A stretch of 11,498 nucleotides of DNA from Rhodoferax sp. UBA4409 (GTDB lineage Bacteria > Pseudomonadota > Gammaproteobacteria > Burkholderiales > Burkholderiaceae_C): the NCBI GenBank assembly GCA_002390825.1, contig DGQR01000250.1, positions 10,116 to 21,613 on the forward strand. Direction: 5' to 3'. The notes beneath the pieces were generated by a model. It saw only the letters and a program-made list of their open reading frames with translations, was not told where the DNA came from and made no database searches. The position numbers and the translations under genes were made by a program. This document shows, one piece after another, positions 1 through 7,053 of the stretch. How positions within the stretch are numbered: the first letter of the stretch is position 1; each line of letters starts with the position of its first letter.

Positions 1-1094
1 CGCTCGACCATGCGGCGCACGTTCTCCACCGACTCGTCTTGCCAAGCGTGGCCGCCGATGTGCTGCCAGCCCGGAATCTCTTCAAACACCAGCAGGCCGA
101 TCTCGTCACACCGGTCCAGAAAGTAGGTGGACTGCGGGTAGTGCGAGGTGCGAACCAGGTTGCACTTGAGCACGTCTTTCATGACGTCGGCATCTTTGGC
201 CTGGGCGCGCTGGCCCATGGCGTAGCCCACGTAGGGGTAGCTCTGGTGGCGGTTGAGGCCGCGGATTTTGAGCGGCTTGCCGTTAAGGAAGAAACCTTCG
301 GTGGTGAAGCGCGCAGTGCGAAAGCCGAAGCGGGTGCTGTGCTGGTCGCTGCCGGCGCTGGTGTTCAGCGTGACGCGGGCCACATAGAGCACAGGGCTGT
401 CCAGCTCCCACAGCGCCAGACCGGCCAGTGACTCAAACGAAGCGCTGAACTCCGCGCCCGCCACGTCCACGGTTTGCTGGTGCAGCACGGCGCCATCCAC
501 AGTGCACAGCTCCACCAGCGCGGTGCCGGTGAAGGCCGCTTGCGTGGGGTTGGCGAGAAAGCCTTTGACGGTGACGCCCTTGGCGTCGCTCGTTTCGTTG
601 GCGGTTTCGACTTTGAGGTTGGCAATGGACACTGCGTCGTTCACTTGCAGCCACACATCGCGGTAGATGCCGGCGTAGGTCAGGTAGTCGATCTGGCCGC
701 CGAAAGGGGGAATCTCGGGGTTCTCGCTGCCGTCCACCTTCACGGTGATGAGGTTGTCGCCCTCTTTCAGCAAGCCAGTCAGGCGGGCAGTGAACGGGGT
801 GTAGCCGTCTTTGTGCGCAGCCACTTGCTGGCCGTTGACCCAAACCACGCTGTTGGCCATGGCGCCGTCAAAGCGCAGGGCCACTTCACGGCCGGCAAAT
901 GCGGGTTGCCATGCCAAGGTGTACTGGTAGGCAAATTCCTTTTGGAATGCGCGCTCGTCAAAGTAGGTCATGTCCAGGTCGACGGCGTTGTGCGGCAGGC
1001 GAACGGCCTCACCGGCAGCGGCCTTGGCGATGAGCTCAGACGAAAAAGAGGTGTGAAAGGTCCAGCCCGAGACGAGCTTGGTAACGGTACGCAT
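1..1094 (-). CDS. Glycoside hydrolase family 2, probable beta-galactosidase (N-terminal 364 residues, cut by window edge)
   Basis: The open frame runs from an ATG at 1094 to the left edge without a stop, so the C-terminal part is outside. The visible part has the GH2 order: a jelly-roll sugar-binding domain (about residues 10-150, with LPHNAVD at 33-39 and WVNGQ at 85-89), an immunoglobulin-like domain (about 155-265), and the start of the TIM barrel from about 270. Barrel motifs are RGLNRHQ (278-284), VRTSHYP (314-320) and CDEIGLLVFEE (329-339), the counterparts of E. coli LacZ RGVNRHE, VRCSHYP and CDRYGLYVVDE. The catalytic acid/base and nucleophile glutamates lie beyond the window, so activity cannot be confirmed. 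No signal peptide is seen, so it should act in the cytoplasm on sugar brought in by the transporter just upstream. It starts 10 nt after the permease stop with an AAGG ribosome site. The family also includes beta-glucuronidases and beta-mannosidases; galactosidase is the best reading. Confidence 0.88.
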   Translation of the reverse strand, partial: MRTVTKLVSGWTFHTSFSSELIAKAAAGEAVRLPHNAVDLDMTYFDERAFQKEFAYQYTLAWQPAFAGREVALRFDGAMANSVVWVNGQQVAAHKDGYTPFTARLTGLLKEGDNLITVKVDGSENPEIPPFGGQIDYLTYAGIYRDVWLQVNDAVSIANLKVETANETSDAKGVTVKGFLANPTQAAFTGTALVELCTVDGAVLHQQTVDVAGAEFSASFESLAGLALWELDSPVLYVARVTLNTSAGSDQHSTRFGFRTARFTTEGFFLNGKPLKIRGLNRHQSYPYVGYAMGQRAQAKDADVMKDVLKCNLVRTSHYPQSTYFLDRCDEIGLLVFEEIPGWQHIGGHAWQDESVENVRRMVE

Positions 1095-1104
1095 GTGAAA
1101 AACC

Positions 1105-1923
1105 TTATTTGACGGAGCCCAGCATGCCCTGTACGAACTGCCGTTGCATTGCGAAAAAGACGACCAGGGTGGGCAAGGTGGCCAGCATGGCCGCCAGCAT
1201 GATCACGCCGAAGTCAGGAAAGTAGGCCGAGCCCAGCGAGGACAACACCAAAGTGATGGTTTTGAGCTCGGGGGACTGCAGCACGATGAGAGGCCAGAGG
1301 AAGTTGTTCCACGCCGCCATGAACACGATGATGAAGGCCGCCGCGTAGGTGGAGCGCATGACCGGCACATACACAAACAGGAAGATCTGCCACTCTTTGA
1401 GGCCGTCCAGACGCGCGGCTTCGCGCAGCTCGGGCGGGAAGGCTTTGGTGCTTTGGCGGAAGTAAAAGATGATGTAAGCCGAGGCCAGCGCCGGCAGGAT
1501 GACGGCGAGGTGCGTGTCCAGCAAGTCAAACTGCGCCATCAGGATGAACAGCGGAATCATCAGCGCGGCAAAGGGCACCATCAGCGTGAGCAGCATGCCG
1601 TTGTACAGGCGTTCGCGGGCTTTGGAGCTGAACACTTCAAAGCCGTAGCCCGCCATGGACGAGATCAGCAGCGTGAAGAAGCCGCCGATGATGGCGATCT
1701 TTCCGGAGTTCCAGAAGACCTGAGCCACGTCAAAGCTCTTGTTGAGTTTTTCGAAGTTCTCCAGCAGCGCGCTGCCGAAGGTGAACTTGCCCTTGGTCAC
1801 ATCCACCGACGCGTTGGTGGAGCTGATGACCATCCAGGCGAAGGGGAACAAGGAGACAAAGGCCATCACCCCCAGAAAGAGGTAGACGCCGGCCATGCGG
1901 AATTTTTCAGACCAGTTGTTCAT
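1105..1923 (-). CDS. Carbohydrate ABC transporter permease, CUT1 family, MalG-like
   Basis: A 272-residue inner-membrane permease of the usual MalG length. Hydrophobic segments can be seen at about 11-33, 76-96, 110-131, 138-156, 190-213 and 238-260, fitting six membrane helices. The EAA cytoplasmic loop that docks on the transporter ATPase is at 168-187 (EAARLDG followed by a hydrophobic stretch ending VYVP). The ATG at 1923 is chosen because it lies 1 nt after the TGA of the preceding permease (TGACATG), has a GGGAG site 10 nt upstream, and gives a family-typical N-terminus. An in-frame start further upstream at 2028 would lie inside the other permease and adds residues unlike this family. 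It should pair with the MalF-like protein to form the membrane channel. Substrate specificity cannot be read from it; the adjacent GH2 enzyme points to a beta-galactoside or related oligosaccharide. Confidence 0.93.
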   Translation of the reverse strand: MNNWSEKFRMAGVYLFLGVMAFVSLFPFAWMVISSTNASVDVTKGKFTFGSALLENFEKLNKSFDVAQVFWNSGKIAIIGGFFTLLISSMAGYGFEVFSSKARERLYNGMLLTLMVPFAALMIPLFILMAQFDLLDTHLAVILPALASAYIIFYFRQSTKAFPPELREAARLDGLKEWQIFLFVYVPVMRSTYAAAFIIVFMAAWNNFLWPLIVLQSPELKTITLVLSSLGSAYFPDFGVIMLAAMLATLPTLVVFFAMQRQFVQGMLGSVK

Positions 1924-1924
1924 G

Positions 1925-2821
1925 TCAGTTGCGCTCCCGGGCGGCATAGAACTGGATGGCGGCCAGCGCGGCGACCAGCAGCACGATGACATAAGACACC
2001 GTGGCGGCGTAGCCGAAGTTGGGCACAAACTTGAACGACAGGTTGTAGATGTACATGGACAACGTGAGCGTGTTATCAGAGAACACGGTGCCCACGGTGG
2101 TGATGTTCATGGGTTCATCAAACAACTGCAGGGTGCCGATGGTGGAGGTCACGGTAGTGAACAAAATCACCGGCTTGAGATTCGGGATGGTGATGGAGAC
2201 AAACCGGCGGTAGGCCGAGATGCCATCAATGCGCGCAGCCTCGTAGATCGACTTGTCGATGTTCTGCATGGCCGCGAGATAGAAGATCATGTTGTAGCCG
2301 GTCCAGCGCCAGGTGATGGCGATGATGATGACCACCTTAGACCAGAACGGGTCGTTGAGCCAGGGAATGGGCTCTCCGATGAGGCCTAGCCACGCCAGCG
2401 CGTGGTTGACCAAGCCGTCATATGAAAACATGCTCTTGAACACCACCGAGTACGCCACCAGCGAGGTCACGCAGGGCAGAAACACTGCCGTGCGCAACAG
2501 TCCGCGAAAGCGCAGGTTCGGCATGTTGAGGCAGCTGGCCATGACCAGCGCCAGCAACAGCATGATAGGTACCTGAATCACCAGAAAAATGCTGGTGTTC
2601 TGCAGTGCCTTCAGGAAGACAGGGTCACTGGCCAGACGCACGATGTTGCCCACGCCTACGAACTCCACCACCGTTCCCTGTCCGGCATGTAGAGACATCC
2701 ACAGCGAGCGGACGATCGGGTAAGCCATGAAGACCCCGATCAGCCCGAGTGCGATGGAAACAAATAGCCAACCGTTGACGTCGTAAAAACGCCGGTAGCT
2801 GGTCGTAGGCTTGGACGCCAT
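1925..2821 (-). CDS. Carbohydrate ABC transporter permease, CUT1 family, MalF-like
   Basis: A 298-residue inner-membrane permease. Membrane segments are visible at about 17-37, 77-98, 109-128, 162-183, 217-236 and 273-292, and the EAA loop is at 194-213 (EAARIDG, then IPNLKP). The length fits the short MalF-like permeases of CUT1 systems, which lack the large periplasmic insertion of E. coli MalF. The start ATG at 2821 has a strong AAGGAG site with a 4-nt spacer, in the 30-nt gap after the binding-protein gene. It is the second gene of the operon and should form a heterodimer with the MalG-like product encoded next. Nothing looks truncated or unusual. Confidence 0.94.
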   Translation of the reverse strand: MASKPTTSYRRFYDVNGWLFVSIALGLIGVFMAYPIVRSLWMSLHAGQGTVVEFVGVGNIVRLASDPVFLKALQNTSIFLVIQVPIMLLLALVMASCLNMPNLRFRGLLRTAVFLPCVTSLVAYSVVFKSMFSYDGLVNHALAWLGLIGEPIPWLNDPFWSKVVIIIAITWRWTGYNMIFYLAAMQNIDKSIYEAARIDGISAYRRFVSITIPNLKPVILFTTVTSTIGTLQLFDEPMNITTVGTVFSDNTLTLSMYIYNLSFKFVPNFGYAATVSYVIVLLVAALAAIQFYAARERN

Positions 2822-2851
2822 GGTGCTCCTTGGGTGCAGTGTTGCCGTGAC

Positions 2852-4138
2852 TTACTTGATTTGCGAGGCGAGCTGGTTGTGGATGTTTTCCAGCGCTTTC
2901 TCAACCGGCAGGCCTTGGGCCAGACCCGGCAGTTGGGCTGCCACAGCAGCGTCACCTTCGGCGGTGTAGATGCCGTAGTTCACGCTTGGCACCTTGCTCA
3001 TCCAGTCGCTGTATTTCTGCCAGACCTTGTCGCCACCGAAGAAGGGGTCGGCTTCAGAGTAAGCCTTGCCATTGCGTGAGGCCAACAAGGAGCCCACCGC
3101 GCCGCGGGATTGCAGAATGGTCTGGTAGAAGTCCACATCCTTGGCGTATATCTGGTTCAGGAAGTCGGCAGCCGCCGCTTTTTCTTTGCCAGCGGCCAGC
3201 ACATACCAGCTGGATCCGCCCAGGTTGGACGCGTTGGTGGCGCCTGCCACGTTCAGACGGGGTGTGGCAGCCACAGCCCATTTGCCGGACTGGCTGGCTT
3301 CCGCCTTCACAGAGCCGGTGATCCACACGCCGGTGATCACAGAGGCCACGTCACCCTTGTTCAGTGCGCCGACCCACTCGCCCCAGCCGGAGGTGGGCTT
3401 GTAGACGCCGGTCTTCATGAACTTGACCTGGGTTTCCAACGCGGCCTTCAGGGCGGGGTTGTTCTTGATGTCGAGCTTGCCGTCTTTGTCAAAGTACCAG
3501 CGGCCTGCGGACTGCATCATGATGCGGATGCTGGCGATGTCTTGTGGGTCCATGGCGAACATCTTCTTGCCGGTCTTGGTTTCGACTTGCTTGCCGATTT
3601 CCAGGTAACGGTCCCAGGTGATGTTCTGCATGTCCTTGTCGGTGAAGCCGGCCTGCTTGATCAGGTCGCTGCGGTAGTACATGCCGGTGGTGCCGGTGTC
3701 AAAAGGCAGGCCGTAGACCTTGCCACCCATGGTCATCAGGTTGACCTTGTAGTTGGCAAACGCCTTGTGGTCTACCTTGCCGGACAGGGATTCAAACGCG
3801 CCGGGGAAAGAGCGCAGGTACTTGGGGGCGTTGTAGTCTTCGACCAGCACGATGTCGGGCAGGTTCTTGGTCACGCCGGAGGCCAGGGTGGTTTGCAGTT
3901 TTTGCTCCACATCAGCTTTGGCCATGTCCACGATCTTGAAGGTCACGCCGGGGTTCTTGGCGGTGTAACGCTTGGCCGCCTCTTGCATGATGGCGATGTT
4001 GAAGTTCGGGTCCCATGCCCAGATGGTGACTTCGCCGGCGTTGGCGGCGTGGCTGGCCATCAGGCCGGTGGTGCCCAGGGCCAGGCCCATCATGGCGGCG
4101 GCGGTGCTGCGGATCGTGAAGCGTTTGGCGAAATTCAT
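2852..4138 (-). CDS. Periplasmic sugar-binding protein of a CUT1 ABC transporter
   Basis: A 428-residue extracellular solute-binding protein (family 1, MalE/LacE-like). Residues 1-34 form a signal peptide: basic MNFAKRF, a hydrophobic core, and AxA-type cleavage after SHAANA at 34. There is no lipobox cysteine, so the protein should be free in the periplasm. The mature protein starts with EVTIWAWDP (36-44), the usual first beta strand of the fold, and contains the typical YGLPFDTGTTGMYY segment that precedes the first hinge region. The ATG at 4138 is chosen over longer in-frame starts (up to 4411) because it begins the signal peptide and has AGGAAG with a 7-nt spacer. It is the first gene of the operon and faces away from the LacI-type regulator. 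The ligand is not identifiable from sequence alone; the GH2 gene in the operon suggests a beta-linked galactoside or oligosaccharide. Confidence 0.93.
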   Translation of the reverse strand: MNFAKRFTIRSTAAAMMGLALGTTGLMASHAANAGEVTIWAWDPNFNIAIMQEAAKRYTAKNPGVTFKIVDMAKADVEQKLQTTLASGVTKNLPDIVLVEDYNAPKYLRSFPGAFESLSGKVDHKAFANYKVNLMTMGGKVYGLPFDTGTTGMYYRSDLIKQAGFTDKDMQNITWDRYLEIGKQVETKTGKKMFAMDPQDIASIRIMMQSAGRWYFDKDGKLDIKNNPALKAALETQVKFMKTGVYKPTSGWGEWVGALNKGDVASVITGVWITGSVKAEASQSGKWAVAATPRLNVAGATNASNLGGSSWYVLAAGKEKAAAADFLNQIYAKDVDFYQTILQSRGAVGSLLASRNGKAYSEADPFFGGDKVWQKYSDWMSKVPSVNYGIYTAEGDAAVAAQLPGLAQGLPVEKALENIHNQLASQIK

Positions 4139-4145
4139 AGTCTGT

Positions 4146-4151
4146 CTTCCT
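4146..4151 (-). promoter_or_regulatory. Ribosome binding site deciding the binding-protein start
   Basis: AGGAAG on the minus strand, 7 nt before the ATG at 4138. It supports that start over the longer open frame reaching 4411, which would be preceded by no signal peptide. Confidence 0.75.
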
Positions 4152-4168
4152 GTTGATATGGGGTCAGG

Positions 4169-4200
4169 CGCGTGGTGCACGGGGTGCACCGTAGCACGCG
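4169..4200 (-). repeat. Interrupted inverted repeat (hairpin) in the leader of the binding-protein mRNA
   Basis: The inner stem GTGCAC (4175-4180) pairs with GTGCAC (4184-4189) around a GGG loop. The outer stem CGCGTG (4169-4174) pairs with CACGCG (4195-4200), with a 5-nt bulge on one side only (4190-4194). This gives 12 G+C-rich pairs ending about 30 nt before the start codon. There is no T-run after it on either strand, so it is not a standard intrinsic terminator. It could be an mRNA-stabilising leader hairpin or the site of another dimeric regulator. Its role is unknown. Confidence 0.55.
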
Positions 4201-4319
4201 TTTCTGTTGTCTCCAGAGTCCTGAGCCTGCCTTTTGAAAGGGGCGGGCCTGGCTCTGCCTTTGTGAATGAAACCAGAGTGTGTGGCGTTGAGTCCTTGTA
4301 CCGGCTGGCGTCCTTTCGT

Positions 4320-4337
4320 AAATTTAAGCGGTTAAAT
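4320..4337. promoter_or_regulatory. Operator 1, probable LacI-family binding site
   Basis: AAATTTAAGCGGTTAAAT, a near-palindrome centred on a CpG (C4329-G4330). Here the symmetry extends through 4338 (AATTTAA-GCGG-TTAAATT, 4321-4338). An identical 18-mer lies at 4423-4440. LacI-family dimers usually bind such sites, with the hinge-helix leucine inserted at the central CpG, and the neighbouring regulator has that leucine (Leu54). It lies about 190 bp upstream of the binding-protein start, so it may act as an auxiliary operator or block a nearer promoter. Confidence 0.75.
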
Positions 4338-4418
4338 TTTTGACTGAAACACATGCCGATATTCGCACCGCCACCGGTCCGGCAGGGCTTGCAGACCCGC
4401 CGAGGAGACATCCGTTAA

Positions 4419-4447
4419 ATAGAAATTTAAGCGGTTAAATCCGACAA
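4419..4447 (-). promoter_or_regulatory. Candidate sigma-70 promoter of the sugar operon
   Basis: On the minus strand, TTGTCG (4447-4442) as -35 and TTCTAT (4424-4419) as -10 are separated by 17 bp, and the spacer is occupied by operator 2. The -35 matches consensus at 4 of 6 positions and the -10 is weaker. The main support is that the operator sits where a repressor would occlude polymerase. No other candidate in the region was clearly better. Confidence 0.35.
4423..4440. promoter_or_regulatory. Operator 2, probable LacI-family binding site
   Basis: An exact copy of the 18-mer at 4320-4337, centred on C4432-G4433, 103 bp (close to ten helical turns) from operator 1. It falls between the candidate -35 and -10 of the minus-strand promoter and just upstream of the regulator gene, so one bound dimer could repress the sugar operon and also affect its own gene. 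A related single half-site CCGTTAAAT lies at 4412-4420. Confidence 0.78.
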
Positions 4448-4557
4448 TTTTTGTAGTATACCTATGGGTATTGCAGAAAAAACGCTGGACTAGGGTATGT
4501 CCTAGGATTCAAAAAAACGTATCGAATGATGCCAATTCACATGAAAACCTTGCCTTT

Positions 4558-5577
4558 ATGGCCACATTGAGCGAAGTCGCCCGTCTGGCCGGGGTCACCA
4601 CGGCCACCGTGTCCAATGTGCTGCGCAACACCCAGAAGGTGAAGCCCGCCACTGTGCAAAAAGTGCAAGACGCAATTGCCGCGACCGGTTACCGCCCCAA
4701 CCTGATGGCGCGTGCATTGGCCGAGGGCAAGTCGTCGATGGTGGCGCTGGTGCTGCCCGACATCAACAACCCCTTCTACCCCGAGTTCGTGCGGGTGGCC
4801 GAGCGGGTGGCGCGCAACCGCAACTACTTTTTGATGGTGTGCAACACCGACGAACGGCCCGACATCGGCCGCGCCTATCTGCACCAGATCGCCGGCACTT
4901 TGGCTGACGGCGTGCTGGTGCTGCACACCGGTATCAGTGCGGATGACATCAACGAGCTCAAAACCCGCCGCTCGCCCATCGTGCTGGCGTCGGAAGAGCA
5001 TGTGGATCTGGCCGACCGGATTCCGCACGTGGTGGTGAACTTTCACCGCGCGGGTGAAATTGCAGGCCAGCACCTATTGGCGTTGGGTCACACGCGCATT
5101 GGCGCCATCGTCGGTTGCGGCCTCGAGGGTATGCAGCTCGGGCGCCTGAATGGGTTCAAGGGTGCACTGGCTTCTGCCGGCATCACCGTGGACGATGCGC
5201 TGGTGCGCAATGTCAGCGATACCGTGGCCGGGGGACATGAGGCCACCGACTCACTGCTGGAGCAGCACCCCGACCTGACCGCCATTTTTTGCACCAACGA
5301 CCTGATGGCCTATGGCGCCAGCCAAGCGCTGGCTGACCGCAACATCCGGATTCCGCAAGACATCTCGCTGATCGGCATTACCGACATCCAACTCGCACGC
5401 GACATGCGCCCCGCCCTCACCACGGTGGCGCTGGGCATCGAGCAGGTGGCGACCATGTCGATAAACCTGTTGCTGGACCTGATTGAAAACCCGCAGCACG
5501 AACCGACCATCATGCATGTGCCTGACCCGGTGCTGGTGGTGCGCGCTTCGACCGGGCCGGTACGCAGCGCGCCTTGA
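4558..5577 (+). CDS. LacI-family transcriptional regulator of the adjacent sugar operon
   Basis: A 339-residue repressor-type regulator. The helix-turn-helix is at residues 3-24 (TLSEVARLAGVTTATVSNVL), with T15, A16 and N20 at the specificity positions equivalent to LacI Tyr17, Gln18 and Arg22. The hinge helix follows (ARALAEGKSS, 51-60) with Leu54 as the CpG-inserting leucine. The periplasmic-binding-protein-like effector domain runs from about 61 (VALVLPDINNPFY) to the end, with HTRIGAI and CTNDLMAYG motifs. The ATG at 4558 is chosen because MATLSEVA is the normal family start. The frame is open back to a TTG at 4471, but those 29 extra residues look like leader DNA. No good Shine-Dalgarno precedes 4558. 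It is divergent from the transporter operon and next to two matching operators, so it probably represses the operon until a sugar derived from the substrate binds. It ends 2 bp from the decarboxylase stop codon. Confidence 0.93.
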   Translation: MATLSEVARLAGVTTATVSNVLRNTQKVKPATVQKVQDAIAATGYRPNLMARALAEGKSSMVALVLPDINNPFYPEFVRVAERVARNRNYFLMVCNTDERPDIGRAYLHQIAGTLADGVLVLHTGISADDINELKTRRSPIVLASEEHVDLADRIPHVVVNFHRAGEIAGQHLLALGHTRIGAIVGCGLEGMQLGRLNGFKGALASAGITVDDALVRNVSDTVAGGHEATDSLLEQHPDLTAIFCTNDLMAYGASQALADRNIRIPQDISLIGITDIQLARDMRPALTTVALGIEQVATMSINLLLDLIENPQHEPTIMHVPDPVLVVRASTGPVRSAP

Positions 5578-5579
5578 AG

Positions 5580-7049
5580 CTAAGCGCTGGCCAGTCGCTG
5601 CTGAGCTGCCGCTAGCACGGCGTCCAGCAGCATCTGCACATCTTCCTGCCGGGTGCGGTGGTTCACCAGTGCCACGCGGATGGCCAGCACCCCACCGATG
5701 CGCGTGGTGGATGGCACCGCGACGCCAGACTCCTGCACATCGGCCACGATGTCGGCGTTCAGCGCGTCCAGGTCCACCCCCTGGGCCTTCACCCGAAAAC
5801 ACACCACATTCAGCGTCACGGGTGCCAGCCGCTCTAACTGCGGCTCAGCGTCAACACAGCGGGCCAGGTGTTGCGCCAGGCTGCAGTTGTGGGCCACTAC
5901 CCGCCCCAGTTTGGCTGCGCCATAGGTTTTGAGCGTCATCCAGACTTTGAGTGCACGGAACCCGCGCGACAGGTCGGGCCCGAAGTCGGTGGGCCACGGC
6001 TGGTTGCCCGCCATACCGCGCACGCTGCGTTGCAGATAGGCCGGTTGGCTGGCAAAGGTGGCAGCGTGCAGCGCGGCATCGCGCACCACAATGCAGCCCG
6101 CGTCGTAAGGCACTTGCGCCCATTTATGAAAATCAAAGGCCACCGAGTCCGCCTCGCTCAGGCCTTGCACCAGCGGGCGCTGCGCGGGCGAAAGCATGGC
6201 CAGCGCACCGTAGGCGGCGTCTACATGAAACCACAGGCCTTGTGTGCGCGCCAGTGCCGCTAGGGCCGACAAGTCGTCTACCGCGCCGGTATCTACCGTG
6301 CCCGCGCAGCCCACCACCATAAAGGGGTGAAGGCCAGCGGCCGTGTCTTGCGCAATGGCGGCTTGCAGGGCGTGCAGGTCGATGCGGTGCTGTGCGTCCA
6401 CACCGATCAGGCGCAGCGCATCGCTGCCCAAGCCGGCCATGTCCATGGCGCGGGCCACACAGTTGTGGGCTTCGACCGAGGTGTAGGCCACCAGCCGACG
6501 GCCTTGCAGTCCGGTCCGCCGCACCTCGGTGCCTAGCGCCCGCGTGCGCGCCACCAGCACGGCAATCAGATTGGCCATGGAGGTGCCGATAACCAGCACA
6601 CCACTGGCATCCTGCGGGAAACCCAGCATCTCAGCCGCCCAGCGGATCACTTGGCGCTCCACCTCAATCGGTGCATGGTCGCGCCCGCCCAGGTTGGGGT
6701 TGGTAGCGGCGGCCAGCAATTCGGCCAACATGCCCACCGGGTTGCCCCCGCCCTGCACCCAGCCCATGAAACGAGGGTGGCTGTTGCCGCTGCCGTAGGG
6801 CTGCACCAGAGTTTGAAAGTCTTGGTACACCGCATCCAGGTCGCCGGGCTCAGTAGGCAAAGCACCGCTGCGCAATGCCAGGCGCGCCGCTGGTGGCATG
6901 GGCTGCCACACGGGTGCTTCGCGCAGGCCGGCCAACATGTCGATCATGTCGTCGAGCATCCGGTGGCCGATCTGCCGCACCGAATTCCAGTCGGTCGGGT
7001 CCAGGCTATCGGCAGAGGCTTGGAATGGGGCGCGAGTTGGATCCGTCAC
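5580..7049 (-). CDS. Group II PLP-dependent amino acid decarboxylase (aromatic-L-amino-acid decarboxylase-like)
   Basis: A 489-residue cytoplasmic enzyme of the Pyridoxal_deC family, matching the family's usual 470-500 residues. Numbering from the GTG at 7049, the PLP-binding lysine is Lys309 in DFHKWAQVPYDAG. Asp277 in HVDAAYG should hold the pyridine nitrogen, His195 in SVEAHNC should stack on the cofactor, and IGTSMAN (154-160) is the phosphate-side loop. HPRFMGW (91-97) is the substrate-side motif. The frame stays open to 7217, but that part overlaps the whole end of the RidA gene in another frame and shows no family similarity. The GTG, 4 nt after the RidA stop, gives the right N-terminus, although its ribosome site is weak. 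The substrate is not determined: aromatic amino acids, 2,4-diaminobutyrate and glutamate are all used within the wider family. Direct coupling to a RidA-family gene suggests a shared pathway. Confidence 0.88.
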   Translation of the reverse strand: MTDPTRAPFQASADSLDPTDWNSVRQIGHRMLDDMIDMLAGLREAPVWQPMPPAARLALRSGALPTEPGDLDAVYQDFQTLVQPYGSGNSHPRFMGWVQGGGNPVGMLAELLAAATNPNLGGRDHAPIEVERQVIRWAAEMLGFPQDASGVLVIGTSMANLIAVLVARTRALGTEVRRTGLQGRRLVAYTSVEAHNCVARAMDMAGLGSDALRLIGVDAQHRIDLHALQAAIAQDTAAGLHPFMVVGCAGTVDTGAVDDLSALAALARTQGLWFHVDAAYGALAMLSPAQRPLVQGLSEADSVAFDFHKWAQVPYDAGCIVVRDAALHAATFASQPAYLQRSVRGMAGNQPWPTDFGPDLSRGFRALKVWMTLKTYGAAKLGRVVAHNCSLAQHLARCVDAEPQLERLAPVTLNVVCFRVKAQGVDLDALNADIVADVQESGVAVPSTTRIGGVLAIRVALVNHRTRQEDVQMLLDAVLAAAQQRLASA

Positions 7050-7053
7050 GAGC

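Larger units (their letters stand above)
4139..4557. other. 419-bp divergent regulatory region between sugar operon and lacI-type gene
   Basis: This stretch has no convincing gene. It holds, from right to left, two small inverted repeats just upstream of the regulator (arms ATACC/GGTAT around 4458-4471 and CTAGG/CCTAG at 4490-4494 and 4501-4505), operator 2 (4423-4440), a loose half-site CCGTTAAAT (4412-4420), operator 1 (4320-4337), and a strong inverted repeat in the binding-protein leader (4169-4200). The operator zone is strongly A+T-rich compared with the flanking genes. If transcription of the sugar operon begins near operator 2, its untranslated leader would be about 270 nt, which is long for such an operon. 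Confidence 0.8.

Noticed and set aside
3110..4156. A 348-codon plus-strand open frame opposite the binding-protein gene
   Set aside because: It is antisense to a well-supported binding-protein gene with signal peptide; the translation is a Gly/Val/His-rich shadow.
4471..4557. N-terminal extension of the LacI-type regulator to a TTG at 4471
   Set aside because: LacI-family proteins begin directly with the helix-turn-helix, and MATLSEVA at 4558 is that start; the extension covers likely promoter DNA.
5583..5599. AGCGCTGG-CCAGTCGCT inverted repeat at the convergent gene junction as a bidirectional terminator
   Set aside because: The arms are adjacent with no loop, one base is bulged, no T-run follows on either strand, and it lies inside the decarboxylase coding end.
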